Positions 7,268-7,445 of a stretch of 7,445 nucleotides of DNA are shown here, piece by piece; the first letter of the stretch is position 1; each line of letters starts with the position of its first letter. The notes beneath the pieces are model-generated. The model worked only from the letters and a program-made list of their open reading frames with translations, ran no database searches and was not told the origin of the DNA. Origin of the DNA: Actinomycetota bacterium (GTDB lineage Bacteria; Actinomycetota; Humimicrobiia; Humimicrobiales; Humimicrobiaceae); contig JAHIPJ010000089.1 in assembly GCA_018894445.1 (NCBI GenBank), positions 1 through 7,445 on the forward strand. Direction: 5' to 3'. Both the position numbers and the translations under genes were made by a program.

Positions 7268-7445
7268 TTAAATACATTCTAACCTATCAATAATTTTATC
7301 TACGTATCTTAAATGATATTTAACGTCAAATAGTTCCTCTAATTCATCCCTGCTTAAAAAAGACAGCACTTTTTCTTCTTTCATCAGGTTTTCTTTAAAA
7401 TTACCTTCACTACTCCATGCCTCTAGAGCTGCCTTCTGGACAAGA
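7268..7445 (-). CDS. purB: Adenylosuccinate lyase, C-terminal fragment (cut by window edge)
   Basis: The last 58 codons of a gene enter from the right edge and stop with TAA at 7270-7268. The peptide contains LVQKAALEAW, FKENLMKEEKVLSFLS, then ELFDVKYHLRYVDKIIDRL near its end. This fits the C-terminal domain of PurB, where (V)Qx(x)A(x)xAW, a block ending in LS, and a final FDxxYHLKxVDxIFxRL motif are typical. PurB releases fumarate from SAICAR in the IMP pathway and from adenylosuccinate on the way to AMP. It is followed by a 75-nt spacer and then purL on the same strand, with no terminator-like hairpin between them, so the two are probably co-transcribed. The catalytic residues lie outside the window. 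Confidence 0.88.
   Translation of the reverse strand, partial: LVQKAALEAWSSEGNFKENLMKEEKVLSFLSRDELEELFDVKYHLRYVDKIIDRLECI

Overview
The window is a run of de novo purine (IMP) biosynthesis genes, all on the minus strand, so transcription runs from high to low coordinates. In transcription order they are: the 3' end of purB (adenylosuccinate lyase), a very large single-chain purL (FGAM synthase, 1271 aa), purF (PRPP amidotransferase), purM (AIR synthase), purN (GAR transformylase), and the first 25 codons of purH (AICAR transformylase/IMP cyclohydrolase). No RNA genes, mobile elements, CRISPR arrays or foreign-looking cargo are visible. I see no undescribed biological system; the interest lies in the form and placement of purL.

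Organism: the cluster is AT-rich outside purL. The order purB-...-purL-purF-purM-purN-purH and the B. subtilis-type PurF (propeptide plus Fe-S cysteines) point to a Firmicutes/Clostridia-like bacterium, or a deep uncultivated lineage sharing that operon plan. The sequence alone does not fix the phylum.

Layout: purB ends at 7268. A 75-nt spacer leads into purL (7192-3377). A 158-nt AT-rich gap follows, holding an extended -10 promoter candidate. From purF onward the genes are packed tightly: purF/purM overlap by 17 nt, purM/purN overlap by 4 nt (ATGA), and purN/purH are separated by 19 nt with a strong Shine-Dalgarno sequence.

How the genes work together: PurF makes phosphoribosylamine from PRPP and glutamine. 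PurN formylates GAR, PurL converts FGAR to FGAM, PurM closes the ring to AIR, PurB cleaves SAICAR (and adenylosuccinate), and PurH performs the last two steps to IMP. purD, purE/K and purC are not in the window. In B. subtilis the interval between purB and purF holds purC, purS, purQ and a short purL. Here a single fused PurL, with sequence blocks resembling the eukaryotic/proteobacterial large form, occupies that interval and is visibly richer in GC than its neighbours. This suggests replacement of the three-subunit enzyme by a single-chain one within a Firmicutes-style operon.
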